Origin: Arenibacter palladensis | GTDB lineage: Bacteria; Bacteroidota; Bacteroidia; Flavobacteriales; Flavobacteriaceae | Reading direction: 5' to 3' | Assembly: GCF_900129275.1 (NCBI RefSeq) | Contig: NZ_FQUX01000002.1 | Location: forward strand, 189,795-253,794 | Length of the DNA: 64,000 nt | Part shown: in pieces, positions 1-8,800 of the stretch | How the letters are laid out: each line of letters starts with the position of its first letter | How positions within the stretch are numbered: the first letter of the stretch is position 1 | Translations under genes and position numbers: made by a program | The notes under the pieces: generated by a model | Databases searched by the model: none | The model's input: only the letters and a program-made list of their open reading frames with translations | Told to the model about the DNA's origin: nothing

Positions 1-685
1 CAAATTCCATCCCTATTACATGGCCATTGCCTAGTATCTGATTTGTAGCTTTACTTAAATGAATATTGATCCCCATAGATTCCAATTTCACCTGAAGCAC
101 CTTGCTACTTCTAGTGTCCAACTGTCTGGGCATTAATTTAGGGGCAAACTCTACCACGTGAGGCTCCATTCCCATATCCATAACGGCCTTGGCCGCTTCC
201 AGACCCAATAGTCCACCCCCCAATATGGCAGCTTTTGGTTTTTGAACTGTTTTCTTTATTTTGTCCGCATAGGCCAACGTATCTTCCAAGTCCTCTATGG
301 TCCTATATACAAACACGCCTTCCTTATCTACTCCATTTATTTGTGGTACGAACGGACTAGAGCCCGTTGCCAATACCAAATAGTCATAATTATAGGTCTT
401 TTCACTAAGAGTGGTTATAGTTTTTGAGTTTCTATGAATATCCGTTACCCTCTCATTGGTATACAGTTCAATGTTATTTTCCCGATACCATTCCCTTGGA
501 GCCATGGATAAACGTTCTGCATCACCATTTTCAAAATACTCGCTTAAATGCACCCTATCATAGGCAACTCTTGGTTCTTCTCCGAAAACAATTAGTTTAA
601 AGGAGCCTTGGTCTACTTTGGCGACAAATTTCTCACAGAATTTGTATCCAACCATTCCATTTCCAACTACAATTACGGTCTTCAT
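1..685 (-). CDS. nirB: Nitrite reductase large subunit, N-terminal part (runs off the left edge)
   Basis: Reading the minus strand from the ATG at 683-685 gives 228 codons open to the window edge. The product starts with an FAD-binding glycine motif (VVGNGMVGYKF), continues through LATGSSPFVP, and has a second dinucleotide motif GGGLLGLEAA. This is the pyridine nucleotide-disulfide oxidoreductase module that opens NirB, the NAD(P)H-dependent siroheme nitrite reductase of the cytoplasm, which reduces nitrite to ammonium. The siroheme and Fe-S half lies outside the window, so a shorter NasB-like reductase cannot be excluded, but the divergent siroheme-synthesis gene and the nitrate genes that follow favour NirB. 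The first TACGTA box overlaps the start codon. Confidence 0.8.
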   Translation of the reverse strand, partial: MKTVIVVGNGMVGYKFCEKFVAKVDQGSFKLIVFGEEPRVAYDRVHLSEYFENGDAERLSMAPREWYRENNIELYTNERVTDIHRNSKTITTLSEKTYNYDYLVLATGSSPFVPQINGVDKEGVFVYRTIEDLEDTLAYADKIKKTVQKPKAAILGGGLLGLEAAKAVMDMGMEPHVVEFAPKLMPRQLDTRSSKVLQVKLESMGINIHLSKATNQILGNGHVIGMEF

Positions 686-771
686 ACGTATACTATTAAA
701 TGTTACGTAGCAATATTACGTATAATTACGTAATAAATTTGTGTTTTTATGAAAATAAATACGTAATTTTG
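685..771. promoter_or_regulatory. Divergent nirB/cobA control region with five TACGTA boxes
   Basis: The palindrome TACGTA occurs at 685-690, 704-709, 717-722, 727-732 and 760-765. The third and fourth are exactly 10 bp apart, one helical turn, and most are embedded in ATTACGTAAT-like flanks. For cobA, a Bacteroidetes -7 element TAATTTTG (764-771) overlaps the last box, with TTTG at 738-741 about 22 bp upstream as a possible -33. The boxes are what I see; operator function is inference. The same hexamer recurs upstream of narK and the nitrate reductase gene. Confidence 0.6.
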
Positions 772-811
772 TTGCGAAATTCTTAATTGCACACCTTTAA
801 AAGCAGAAATC

Positions 812-1579
812 ATGAGTATATCCAAAGACCCGAAAGTTAGTTTAGTCGGTGCCGGCCCAGGAAGTAGCGACCTTATAACCCTTAGAGGATACAGAACATT
901 GGAAGATGCCGATATCATTTTATATGATGCTTTGGTAAGTACGGATTTGCTCAAGGATCTAAATCCCAACATTCCGAAAATCTATGTGGGCAAGAGATGT
1001 GGGGAGCATTCCCTTACCCAGGAAGAAATTAATAAATTAATAGTGGAAAATGCTTTTAAATATGGTCATGTAGTGCGATTAAAGGGAGGAGATCCATTTG
1101 TATTCGGTAGAGCCAGTGAAGAATTGGAATACGTGGAATCCTTCGGAATACCGGTTACTGTTGTACCAGGGGTAACCAGCGCGATAGCTGTCCCGGCCAG
1201 TCAGGGAATTCCGGTAACCAGACGGGGAATAAGCAGCAGCTTTTGGGTAATGACGGCCACTAAACGCGATGGTTCCTTTTCTGAAGATCTGGAACTGGCA
1301 GCCAAGTCATCTGCCACAATGGTCATATTAATGGGGGTACGTAGATTTTTGGAAATCGCGGATAAAATTGTTCAACATAGAAATGGACTAACCCCATTTG
1401 CAATTATACAGAATGGAACTATAGAGAATGAATCCTGTATAACAGGACTTCTTAAAGACGCAAGGTCACTTGTAGACCAAATAGATATTACACAACCAGG
1501 AATAATAGTGGTCGGGGAAGTAGTAACAGAGCATCCGTCCTTTTTTGAAGAGGAAATCCAAAGGGCACTTAACTATTAA
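812..1579 (+). CDS. cobA: Uroporphyrinogen-III C-methyltransferase (siroheme synthesis)
   Basis: This 255-residue protein methylates uroporphyrinogen III twice, using S-adenosylmethionine, to give precorrin-2, the first committed step to siroheme. It shows the family signatures VGAGPGSSDLITLRG near residue 12, LKGGDPFVFGRASEE near residue 90 and a GIPVTRRG segment near residue 130. Length is normal for a stand-alone SUMT without the CysG oxidase/ferrochelatase half. It is transcribed away from nirB, whose enzyme needs siroheme, so the pair forms a functional unit sharing the TACGTA-rich intergenic region. NirE would be an alternative name for the same activity. Confidence 0.9.
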   Translation: MSISKDPKVSLVGAGPGSSDLITLRGYRTLEDADIILYDALVSTDLLKDLNPNIPKIYVGKRCGEHSLTQEEINKLIVENAFKYGHVVRLKGGDPFVFGRASEELEYVESFGIPVTVVPGVTSAIAVPASQGIPVTRRGISSSFWVMTATKRDGSFSEDLELAAKSSATMVILMGVRRFLEIADKIVQHRNGLTPFAIIQNGTIENESCITGLLKDARSLVDQIDITQPGIIVVGEVVTEHPSFFEEEIQRALNY

Positions 1580-1699
1580 ACAACCAAACTAAACCAAACA
1601 TTTTCAATATTGCAATAGGAGCAGGTCTATAATTGTAATTTCATAATCGCAGGCTTCATATTTTCCCACCTTCATAAAAACACTACTTATTTTCAGTAT

Positions 1700-1744
1700 T
1701 ACGTAATAATTATAAGTAATAATACGTAGAAATACGTATTTTTG
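1700..1744 (+). promoter_or_regulatory. narK promoter with three TACGTA boxes
   Basis: TACGTA boxes lie at 1700-1705, 1723-1728 and 1733-1738; the last two are 10 bp apart as in the nirB/cobA region. The last box overlaps a TATTTTTG (1737-1744) that fits the Bacteroidetes -7 consensus TAnnTTTG. I find no TTG at the expected -33 position, and the boxes sit there instead, which would suit an activator-dependent promoter. That interpretation is inference. Confidence 0.55.
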
Positions 1745-1785
1745 AATTGTTAAACGAAATAACTAATCCTATAAACAATTCAGTT

Positions 1786-3204
1786 ATGAAAGAATTTGTC
1801 TCTGCTAAAGCTACGAAATTAGAACTTTTAAACTTGAGGAGTGTACCAATACGTACCTTTTGGATTACCTCCATTGCCTTTTTCATTTGTTTCTTTGCAT
1901 GGTTCGGTATCGTTCCTTTTATGCCCGATGTTGTCAAGGACTTGGGATTGACTCCCACCCAAAAGTGGAACTCCATCATTTTGGCGGTTTCCGGAACAGT
2001 ATTTGCCAGATTGCTAATTGGTAAGTTATGTGACAAGTACGGACCCAGATTATGTTATACTTATTTATTGATTCTAGGGGCCATTCCCGTTATACTTCTA
2101 GGTTTTGTACAAACACCGCTTCAATTTCTGATATGTAGATTGTTTATTGGTTTTATAGGCGCATCGTTCGTAATAACCCAATTCCATACCTCCATAATGT
2201 TTGCGCCTAATATAGTAGGTACGGCCAACGCTACATCTGCAGGTTGGGGAAACCTGGGAGGAGGGGCCAACCGCTTGGGAATGCCATTGATCGCAGCCGG
2301 AGTTGTTAGTTTTGGAATTGCCGATGAAGTAGCCTGGAGATATTCCATGGTAATTGCGGGGGTAATTTGCTTCTCTATGGGACTTATATATTATTTCTTT
2401 ACCAAGGATACCCCTGAAGGTAATTTTAACGAACTGAAGTTAGCAGGCAAAATGCCGAATTTAAAGAAAGATGAAGTATCCTTTTTGAGTACATTAAAGG
2501 ATTATAGGGTCTGGATATTGTTCTTGGTTTATGCAGCCTGTTTTGGAATAGAACTAACGGTTTATGGTACTATGGACGATTATCTTCAGAATAGATTTGG
2601 CCTGGATCGATCTACCGCGGGCAATTTGGTATTGTCGTTTGCCCTTATGAATATTTTTGCAAGGACATTGGGTGGCTATTTCGGAGACCTGTTCGGTAAG
2701 TTTCGTGGCTTGCGCGGCAGGGTAATTTTTCTTGCCCTGATCTTGGCAACGGAAGGACTAATGCTTTCCATCTTTTCAGTGACCACTAGTTTGGTATTTG
2801 GTATGATATTTTTGATTGCTTTTAGCCTTACCGTACAAATGGCAGAAGGAGCCACTTTCTCAGTGGTGCCGTTTATTAATAAGAAAGCCATAGGATCTAT
2901 TTCCGGAATAGTTGGGGCTGGAGGAAACGTGGGGGCATTCTTGGCCGCCATGTTATTAAAATCCAAATCGGCCGTGGCCGAAAGTGCTGCCATTGCGGCC
3001 AATAGCGAATTGGGTGAACAGGCCGTAAAGGCTGCCCAGACTACCGCTGCGGCTTCTGCGGTTTCCAGTGGATTTTTTGTTATCGGAGGATTTATAGTAA
3101 GTGCTGCCATACTATCATTGGCCATTAGGTTCGCAACTGCCGAGGAAAAAGCTGTTGTTGAGGAAACCAAGGCCGAACTTTTGCTGTCAGGAGTAGATAA
3201 ATAA
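1786..3204 (+). CDS. narK: Nitrate/nitrite transporter, MFS NarK type
   Basis: This inner-membrane major facilitator protein takes up nitrate or exchanges it with nitrite. Both nitrate-signature stretches of the NNP family are visible: NATSAGWGNLGGGANRLG near residue 147 and SISGIVGAGGNVGAF near residue 370. About twelve hydrophobic segments are present. The reading frame extends 13 codons upstream to a TTG at 1747, but that would overlap the -7 element, so I place the start at the ATG at 1786 (472 residues). An alanine-rich stretch precedes the last helix. The gene lies between the siroheme methyltransferase and the outer-membrane barrel and has its own TACGTA promoter. Confidence 0.92.
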   Translation: MKEFVSAKATKLELLNLRSVPIRTFWITSIAFFICFFAWFGIVPFMPDVVKDLGLTPTQKWNSIILAVSGTVFARLLIGKLCDKYGPRLCYTYLLILGAIPVILLGFVQTPLQFLICRLFIGFIGASFVITQFHTSIMFAPNIVGTANATSAGWGNLGGGANRLGMPLIAAGVVSFGIADEVAWRYSMVIAGVICFSMGLIYYFFTKDTPEGNFNELKLAGKMPNLKKDEVSFLSTLKDYRVWILFLVYAACFGIELTVYGTMDDYLQNRFGLDRSTAGNLVLSFALMNIFARTLGGYFGDLFGKFRGLRGRVIFLALILATEGLMLSIFSVTTSLVFGMIFLIAFSLTVQMAEGATFSVVPFINKKAIGSISGIVGAGGNVGAFLAAMLLKSKSAVAESAAIAANSELGEQAVKAAQTTAAASAVSSGFFVIGGFIVSAAILSLAIRFATAEEKAVVEETKAELLLSGVDK

Positions 3205-3270
3205 ATGGGAAGTAAACAAATTTGCTCCTTGTAACACTTTTACCCAAACCCAAACACTAAAAATCAATAC

Positions 3271-3314
3271 GGAATACGGAATGGATAATAGCTATTATTT
3301 CATTCCGTAATTCC
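3271..3314. repeat. 44-bp near-perfect palindrome downstream of narK
   Basis: The stretch reads GGAATACGGAATGGATAATA in its left half and is closed by a matching right half ending CATTCCGTAATTCC, with the perfect core TAATAGCTATTA at the centre. Both arms pair along about 20 bp with two small bulges. No T-run follows. It lies 67 bp after the narK stop, so it could act as a transcript-stabilising or terminating hairpin, or be a small palindromic element. Confidence 0.6.
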
Positions 3315-3338
3315 AAACCAAATATGAAGTAAGCCACA

Positions 3339-3368
3339 TTAATTCCTCCCATGAACCGGAGGGATTAA
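3339..3368. promoter_or_regulatory. Hairpin in front of the porin gene
   Basis: TTAATTCCTCC (3339-3349) can pair with GGAGGGATTAA (3358-3368) over 11 bp with one G.T pair and an 8-nt loop. It precedes a likely -7 element TATATTTA (3384-3391) of the downstream gene, so it is either the end of the narK transcript or an upstream control element. Confidence 0.4.
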
Positions 3369-3428
3369 TGGTAAATTACTCCCTATATTTACGGCTTAGA
3401 CTACTAAAAAATAAATACCTATCAAAAG

Positions 3429-4712
3429 ATGAAAAGAATATCTCTTTTATTTACCATAATCGCCTTTTATGGATCAATGGCCTATGCACAATTTACATTG
3501 GATGGAGAATTTAGACCTCGTACCGAACTGCGTCACGGTTTTGGTAGTCTAATCGCCGATGATGCAGATGCCGGTTTTGGCGTTTCCACCCGTTTGCGGC
3601 TAAATGCAGGATACACCATAGATGCCTATCAATTTTATGTAAGCCTTCAAGACGTTATGGTTTGGGGAGAAAACAGACAGCTTCTACCTGATGACGAAAA
3701 TAATTCATTTGCTGTCTTTGAGGCTTGGGCCGATATAAATCTTGGTAGTGGTTTTTCTGCCAAATTGGGAAGACAGACCTTGGATTACGACGACCAACGT
3801 ATAATGGGCAGTGTTGGATGGACACAACAGGCACGTAATCATGACGCCGCCATTTTAAAATACGCCAAAGAGAAATTCCAAATGGATCTTGGATTGGCTT
3901 ACAGCCAGGATTATGACAATCCCAGTGGTTTTCAATCGGTAGGTAATGCTTATAACACTACAGGCTTCTTCTCCTACAAAACCATGCAATACCTTTATTT
4001 AAAGGAAAATTGGAAAAACTTAAACGGAAGCCTTTTGCTTTTGAACAATGGTTTCCAAAACTTTGAAACCGATGGGACCACACCCGACGGTATAAGCAAT
4101 CTACAAACCTTTGGGACACATTTGGACTATAAAAAAGGAAGTTTTGGAGCCGCTTTGAACGCTTTTCTTCAAACAGGGGAAAGACAAGGTGCCCTCGATG
4201 TAGGAGGAGCTTATCTGTTGGGACTGGATTTGAACTATAATGCCACAGCCAAAGTAAGTCTTGGTGCGGGTGTGGAAATCATTAGTGGTAATGATACCAG
4301 TACCAGCGATAAAACAGAGGCCTTTTTCCCCCTTTATGGTACCAATCATAAATTCAATGGATTTATGGATTATTTCTACGTAGGCAATCATGCCAATTCA
4401 GTAGGCCTATTGGATGTTCATGTGAGTGCCAATTTTAAACTTGGTGAAAAATCCAGCCTCTTGGTAAAAGCATTGAACTTTAGAGGGGAACAAGCATTGC
4501 CCAGCGGGGAAAAATCGCTAGGGACAGAATTGGATCTCGTATTTTCGCAGGCGTTTAATGGCTATTCCCTACAGCTGGGCTATTCCCAAATGTTTGCCAA
4601 TGATGGCATGTACGAATTAAAAGGCATCTCCGAGGATGCGTCTGCCAGTAGTCAAAACTGGGCATGGGCCATGTTGGTCATAAAACCAAAATTTCTGAAC
4701 ACCACCAAATAA
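3429..4712 (+). CDS. Outer-membrane beta-barrel, alginate-export-family porin
   Basis: The product has 427 residues with a signal peptide ending near AYAQF at residue 21. The mature part starts FTLDGEFRPRTELRHGFG and consists of alternating amphipathic strands with a C-terminal aromatic-rich strand, the pattern of the alginate-export (AlgE-like) barrel family. In this family an N-terminal RxRxE-type motif and a conserved LGRQTLDYDDQR segment (near residue 115) are typical, and both are visible. Position between narK and the nitrate reductase suggests that here it passes nitrate or another anion through the outer membrane rather than alginate; that role is inferred from context only. A strong terminator follows. 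Confidence 0.8.
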   Translation: MKRISLLFTIIAFYGSMAYAQFTLDGEFRPRTELRHGFGSLIADDADAGFGVSTRLRLNAGYTIDAYQFYVSLQDVMVWGENRQLLPDDENNSFAVFEAWADINLGSGFSAKLGRQTLDYDDQRIMGSVGWTQQARNHDAAILKYAKEKFQMDLGLAYSQDYDNPSGFQSVGNAYNTTGFFSYKTMQYLYLKENWKNLNGSLLLLNNGFQNFETDGTTPDGISNLQTFGTHLDYKKGSFGAALNAFLQTGERQGALDVGGAYLLGLDLNYNATAKVSLGAGVEIISGNDTSTSDKTEAFFPLYGTNHKFNGFMDYFYVGNHANSVGLLDVHVSANFKLGEKSSLLVKALNFRGEQALPSGEKSLGTELDLVFSQAFNGYSLQLGYSQMFANDGMYELKGISEDASASSQNWAWAMLVIKPKFLNTTK

Positions 4713-4725
4713 TCCAATTATCATC

Positions 4726-4752
4726 AAAGCCCCGCATTTGTCGGGGCTTTTT
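4726..4752 (+). terminator. Rho-independent terminator after the porin gene
   Basis: AAAGCCCCG (4726-4734) pairs perfectly with CGGGGCTTT (4742-4750) around a 7-nt loop and is followed by more T residues. It closes the porin transcript 14 bp after the stop codon. Confidence 0.9.
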
Positions 4753-4986
4753 ACTCAATAAATGAGATTTGAATGCTAGGGCGCTTTTACTGAGGTAATT
4801 GGTTTTAACCCCGTACCTAGCAAATATCTTCAAAAACCTTGTGCATAAAACCCCGTTCCGTACCAAAACCATAGTCATTGCGCCCTTGCACATAAGGCCA
4901 ATAATCAAAAATACAGTATCTATTTTTACCGTATGAATACTTAGTTTTAATTTTATCCTATATTTGTTGGGAAAGAATAGACTATT

Positions 4987-5658
4987 GTGGATAAAACAAC
5001 GCGTATTGTATTGGCCGATGACCATTCCCTTGTAAGGGATGGTATTAGAGCCTTATTGGAAGAAGATGATAATTACATGGTAATCGGCGAGGTCTCCAAT
5101 GGCAAGGAGGCGGTTCAAATGGTATTGGACAAAAAACCCGACCTGTTGATTATTGATATCCGAATGCCGGAAATGAATGGCATTGAGGCCGTAGAGGAAC
5201 TCAAGAAACATTCTTCGCCTACCAAATGTATTATACTCTCCATGCACGATTCCGAGGAATACATCCTGAAATCGGTAAATGCCGGTGCCAGCGGATACCT
5301 CCTTAAGGACACTGGGAAAAGCGAATTTCTTAAGGCCATTTCCACGGTTGAACAAGGTGGAAAATATTTTAGCGGTGACATTTCCAATGTTTTGGTAAAC
5401 AATCTGTTGAGTCAAGGACAAACAAAGCAGGAAAGTAAGCCAAAAACAAAAAATGGAAGTAACTCTTTTGGCATTACTAGCAAGGAACTACAAATTCTGG
5501 AACTCGTCCTTTCAGGGCTTACCAACAAACAAATTTCTGAAAAACTTCAAAAAAGCAAACGAACCATTGAAACACATCGCTTCAATCTAATGCGAAAAAT
5601 GGGCGTTAATAATCTTATGGACCTAGCCCGAAAGGCACAGGAATATAAACTAATTTAA
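4987..5658 (+). CDS. NarL/FixJ-family response regulator without adjacent kinase
   Basis: The 223-residue protein has a receiver domain (ADDHSLVRDG near residue 10, phosphoacceptor Asp in LLIIDIRMPEMNG near residue 55, Lys in YLLKD near residue 103) and a C-terminal LuxR-type helix-turn-helix (ITSKELQILELVLSGLTNKQ near residue 160). Start is a GTG; I see no in-frame ATG that would keep the receiver intact. It stands between the porin and nitrate reductase genes, so it may regulate nitrate assimilation, possibly through the TACGTA boxes. No histidine kinase gene is nearby in the window. A thirty-residue charged linker joins the two domains. Confidence 0.87.
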   Translation: MDKTTRIVLADDHSLVRDGIRALLEEDDNYMVIGEVSNGKEAVQMVLDKKPDLLIIDIRMPEMNGIEAVEELKKHSSPTKCIILSMHDSEEYILKSVNAGASGYLLKDTGKSEFLKAISTVEQGGKYFSGDISNVLVNNLLSQGQTKQESKPKTKNGSNSFGITSKELQILELVLSGLTNKQISEKLQKSKRTIETHRFNLMRKMGVNNLMDLARKAQEYKLI

Positions 5659-5735
5659 TCCATAATAACTCTTTTTTTTAGTTGATTTACAGCTGTTTAT
5701 CGTTTTTTAAGACATGACACATTCTGTAATAGCCA

Positions 5736-5764
5736 ACGAAAGAGCAATTTTATTGTCTTTTCGT
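5736..5764. terminator. Possible terminator hairpin after the response regulator
   Basis: ACGAAAGAGCAAT (5736-5748) can pair with ATTGTCTTTTCGT (5752-5764) around a TTT loop, with one mismatch and two G.T pairs. There is no long T-run. It separates the regulator from the nitrate reductase gene. Confidence 0.4.
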
Positions 5765-5797
5765 CAATATTCTGCCTAACTATTATCAATAAAATAC

Positions 5798-5803
5798 TAC
5801 GTA
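5798..5803. promoter_or_regulatory. Single TACGTA box upstream of nitrate reductase
   Basis: One copy of the hexamer lies 63 bp before the nitrate reductase start codon, within the expected promoter region. No second copy at 10-bp spacing is present, unlike at narK and nirB/cobA. Confidence 0.45.
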
Positions 5804-5865
5804 TTTATACTTAATTTGATAATTTTAGATCATATTTAATTGGTTTCTTTTAATTCAAGGATTTT

Positions 5866-8800
5866 ATGCAGAAAAAGAACGAACATAAAACTATTTGCTC
5901 CTACTGTGGGGTTGGATGTGGAATTGTAGTGGAACAGGACTCCAAGGGCAATATTAGTGTTGAAGGAGATCAAGACTATCCCGTAAACAAAGGCATGCTT
6001 TGTTCCAAAGGAAAGAACCTGAACTATGTGGCCCAAGATACCAGTGACCGGATTTTATATCCAGAAATGAGATGGAGCAGAAATCATCCTTTACAAAGGG
6101 TTTCCTGGGATACGGCCTTTGATAGGGCCGCTGCCGTTTTCAGAAGCATTATTGAAAAACACGGTCCGGATAGTGTAGGGTTTTATGTTTCTGGCCAGTG
6201 TCTTACAGAAGAATATTATTTGGTAAATAAATTGACCAAAGGATTTATAGGCACCAATAATATTGATACCAATTCCAGGCTCTGTATGAGTTCTGCCGTG
6301 GTGGGTTATAAAAAAATGCTGGGGGAGGATTCTGTGCCTATTTCCTATGATGACATTGAGTTATCCGATTGTTTTCTTATCGCAGGGGCAAATCCTGCTT
6401 GGTGCCACCCCATTCTCTTTAGAAGAATAGAAAATCACAAGGAAAACAATCCGAATGTAAAAATAATAGTAGTAGACCCCAGGAAAACCCAGACCTGCGC
6501 TGCGGCCGATCTTCATTTGCAAATATTACCCGGGACGGATGTTATTCTATTCAATGCCATGGCCCGCTGGTTGATTGAAAAGAAAAAAATAGACAAAAAC
6601 TTCATTAAAAAGCATACCGTAAATTTTGATGCGGTTAAAGAGAGTGCCTTTCAACTTTCCATGAAAAAGGCCGCTGAGCTTTGCGGAATTCCTATAGAGG
6701 ATATCAAGAAAGCAGCCATGTATATAGGCAATGCCAATGCTTTTATTAGTATGTGGACCATGGGGCTAAACCAAAGTGTCATTGGTGTTTCCAAAAATGT
6801 GGCATTAATGAATCTGTCACTCCTAACCGGACAAATAGGGAAACCTGGTGCCGGACCATTTTCACTTACCGGACAGCCCAACGCTATGGGGGGCAGGGAA
6901 GTAGGTGGAATGGCCAGTTTACTGGCTGCCCATAGGGAATTGGGCAATCCCAAACACCGCAAGGAAGTATCGGATTTTTGGGGAGGAAAAGAAATTAAAT
7001 CCGAACCGGGTTATACCGCCACAGAAATGTTCGACGCATTGGAAAGTGGCAAAATGAAGGCGGTGTGGATTATCTGTACCAACCCAATTGTGAGTATGCC
7101 CAATGTTCACAAGGCGGAAAAGGCATTAAAAAATGCCAATTTTGTGGTGGTTCAGGATATTTCCCATAATTCCGAAACCACCAAATATGCTGACCTGCTA
7201 TTACCTGCTGCAGGCTGGTTGGAAAAGGAAGGGACGATGACCAATTCAGAAAGGCGGATAAGTTATCTTCCCAAAGTGATTGATGCGCCGGGAGAGGCTT
7301 TACCGGACGCTGAAATTTTATGGAAGTTCGCGCAAAAAATGGGCTATCATGGATTTGACTATAAAAATGCCAGTGAGGTATATGACGAACATTGCCTTTT
7401 AACAAAGGGAACCGAAATAGATATATCCGGATTGTCCTATGAGCGACTAAAGAACGAAGGAAGCTTTCAGTGGCCTGTACCCCATGCCACCCATAAAGGC
7501 ACCCCAAGACTGTTTACGGACTATCAATTCTTTACCAACGATAAGAAATCGCACTTCAATGCGCCCTATACACTCTACAATAAATCGGAATTAACAAATC
7601 CCGAGTATCCCTTAATTCTAAATACAGGAAGGGTAAGGGACCAATGGCATACCCGAACCAAAACTGGAAAGGTTAAGCGCCTGCTTACCCATATTCCGGA
7701 TCCATATTTGGAAATGAACAAAGTGGATGCCTATTTGCGAAAAATAAAGGATGGGGATATTGCAGTGGTAAAAAGTAGAAGAGGAACGGTCCGCGTAAAA
7801 GTGAAGGTGAATTTTGACATACGGGAAAAAGTGGTCTTCCTTCCTATGCATTGGGGCAAGGTGCTCAATAATGATTTTGGAAGGGCCAATAATTTGACGA
7901 ATGACTTGGTTGATCCAGTATCCAAGGAACCCGATTTTAAATATTGTGCGGTAGAGGTGGCAAAGTACGTAAAACCCAAACAGAAAATTGTGATTATCGG
8001 GGCCGGAGCAGCAGCTTATAGATTTATCCAGACCTATAGAGAGAAGAATGAAACCGATGAACTTCATGTTTTCTCCAAAGAAAAGGACCCCTTCTACAAT
8101 AGGGTGTTACTCCCCGAATATGTAAGTGAGGAACTCTCATGGGAAGCCTTGGAAAAATTAAAAAAAGGGGAGCTCGAAAAATTGGATATCACCCTACATC
8201 CAGGCTTGGGGGTAACCCAAATAGATAGGAAAAATAAAACCATCATGGACGACAATGGTTTTGAACATGCCTACGATATACTTGTAATGGCCACAGGGAG
8301 CAGGGCCTTTGTACCAAGTGAAGTACAAATAAACATGCCGGGCCGTTTTACAATGAGAGAGCGTGGGGATGCCGATAAATTGCGTAAATATTTAGAGGAC
8401 ACCGGCCTACCCTCTGAAGAACAACATGTAGTTATTGTTGGAGGAGGCCTTTTGGGATTGGAGTTGGCGGCAGCCCTTAAGAACAGAAATGTCAATATCA
8501 GTATCATTCAACGTGCCCCTAGATTAATGGAAAGGCAGTTGGATAGAATTGCAAGTCGACTTTTGGCCGAGGATGTCAATGATCGGGGAATTAAGGTTTA
8601 TTTTGATAATGAGGTAAGTACCGTATTTGAGGAAAGGGATGACAAAAACTCCCTTTCAATTACCTTAAAAACGGGAAGGACGGTAAAATGTAATGCCATT
8701 GTTTATGCCATTGGTACCCGTCCGAATATTGAGTTGGCAAAGCATTCCGAACTAAAGACTGGCAGGGGAGTGGTAGTCAATGAATATTTGCAGACCAGTG

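Noticed and set aside
1850-1855. TACGTA inside the narK coding region as a further operator
   Set aside because: A single copy within a coding sequence, without the flanking pattern, can be chance.
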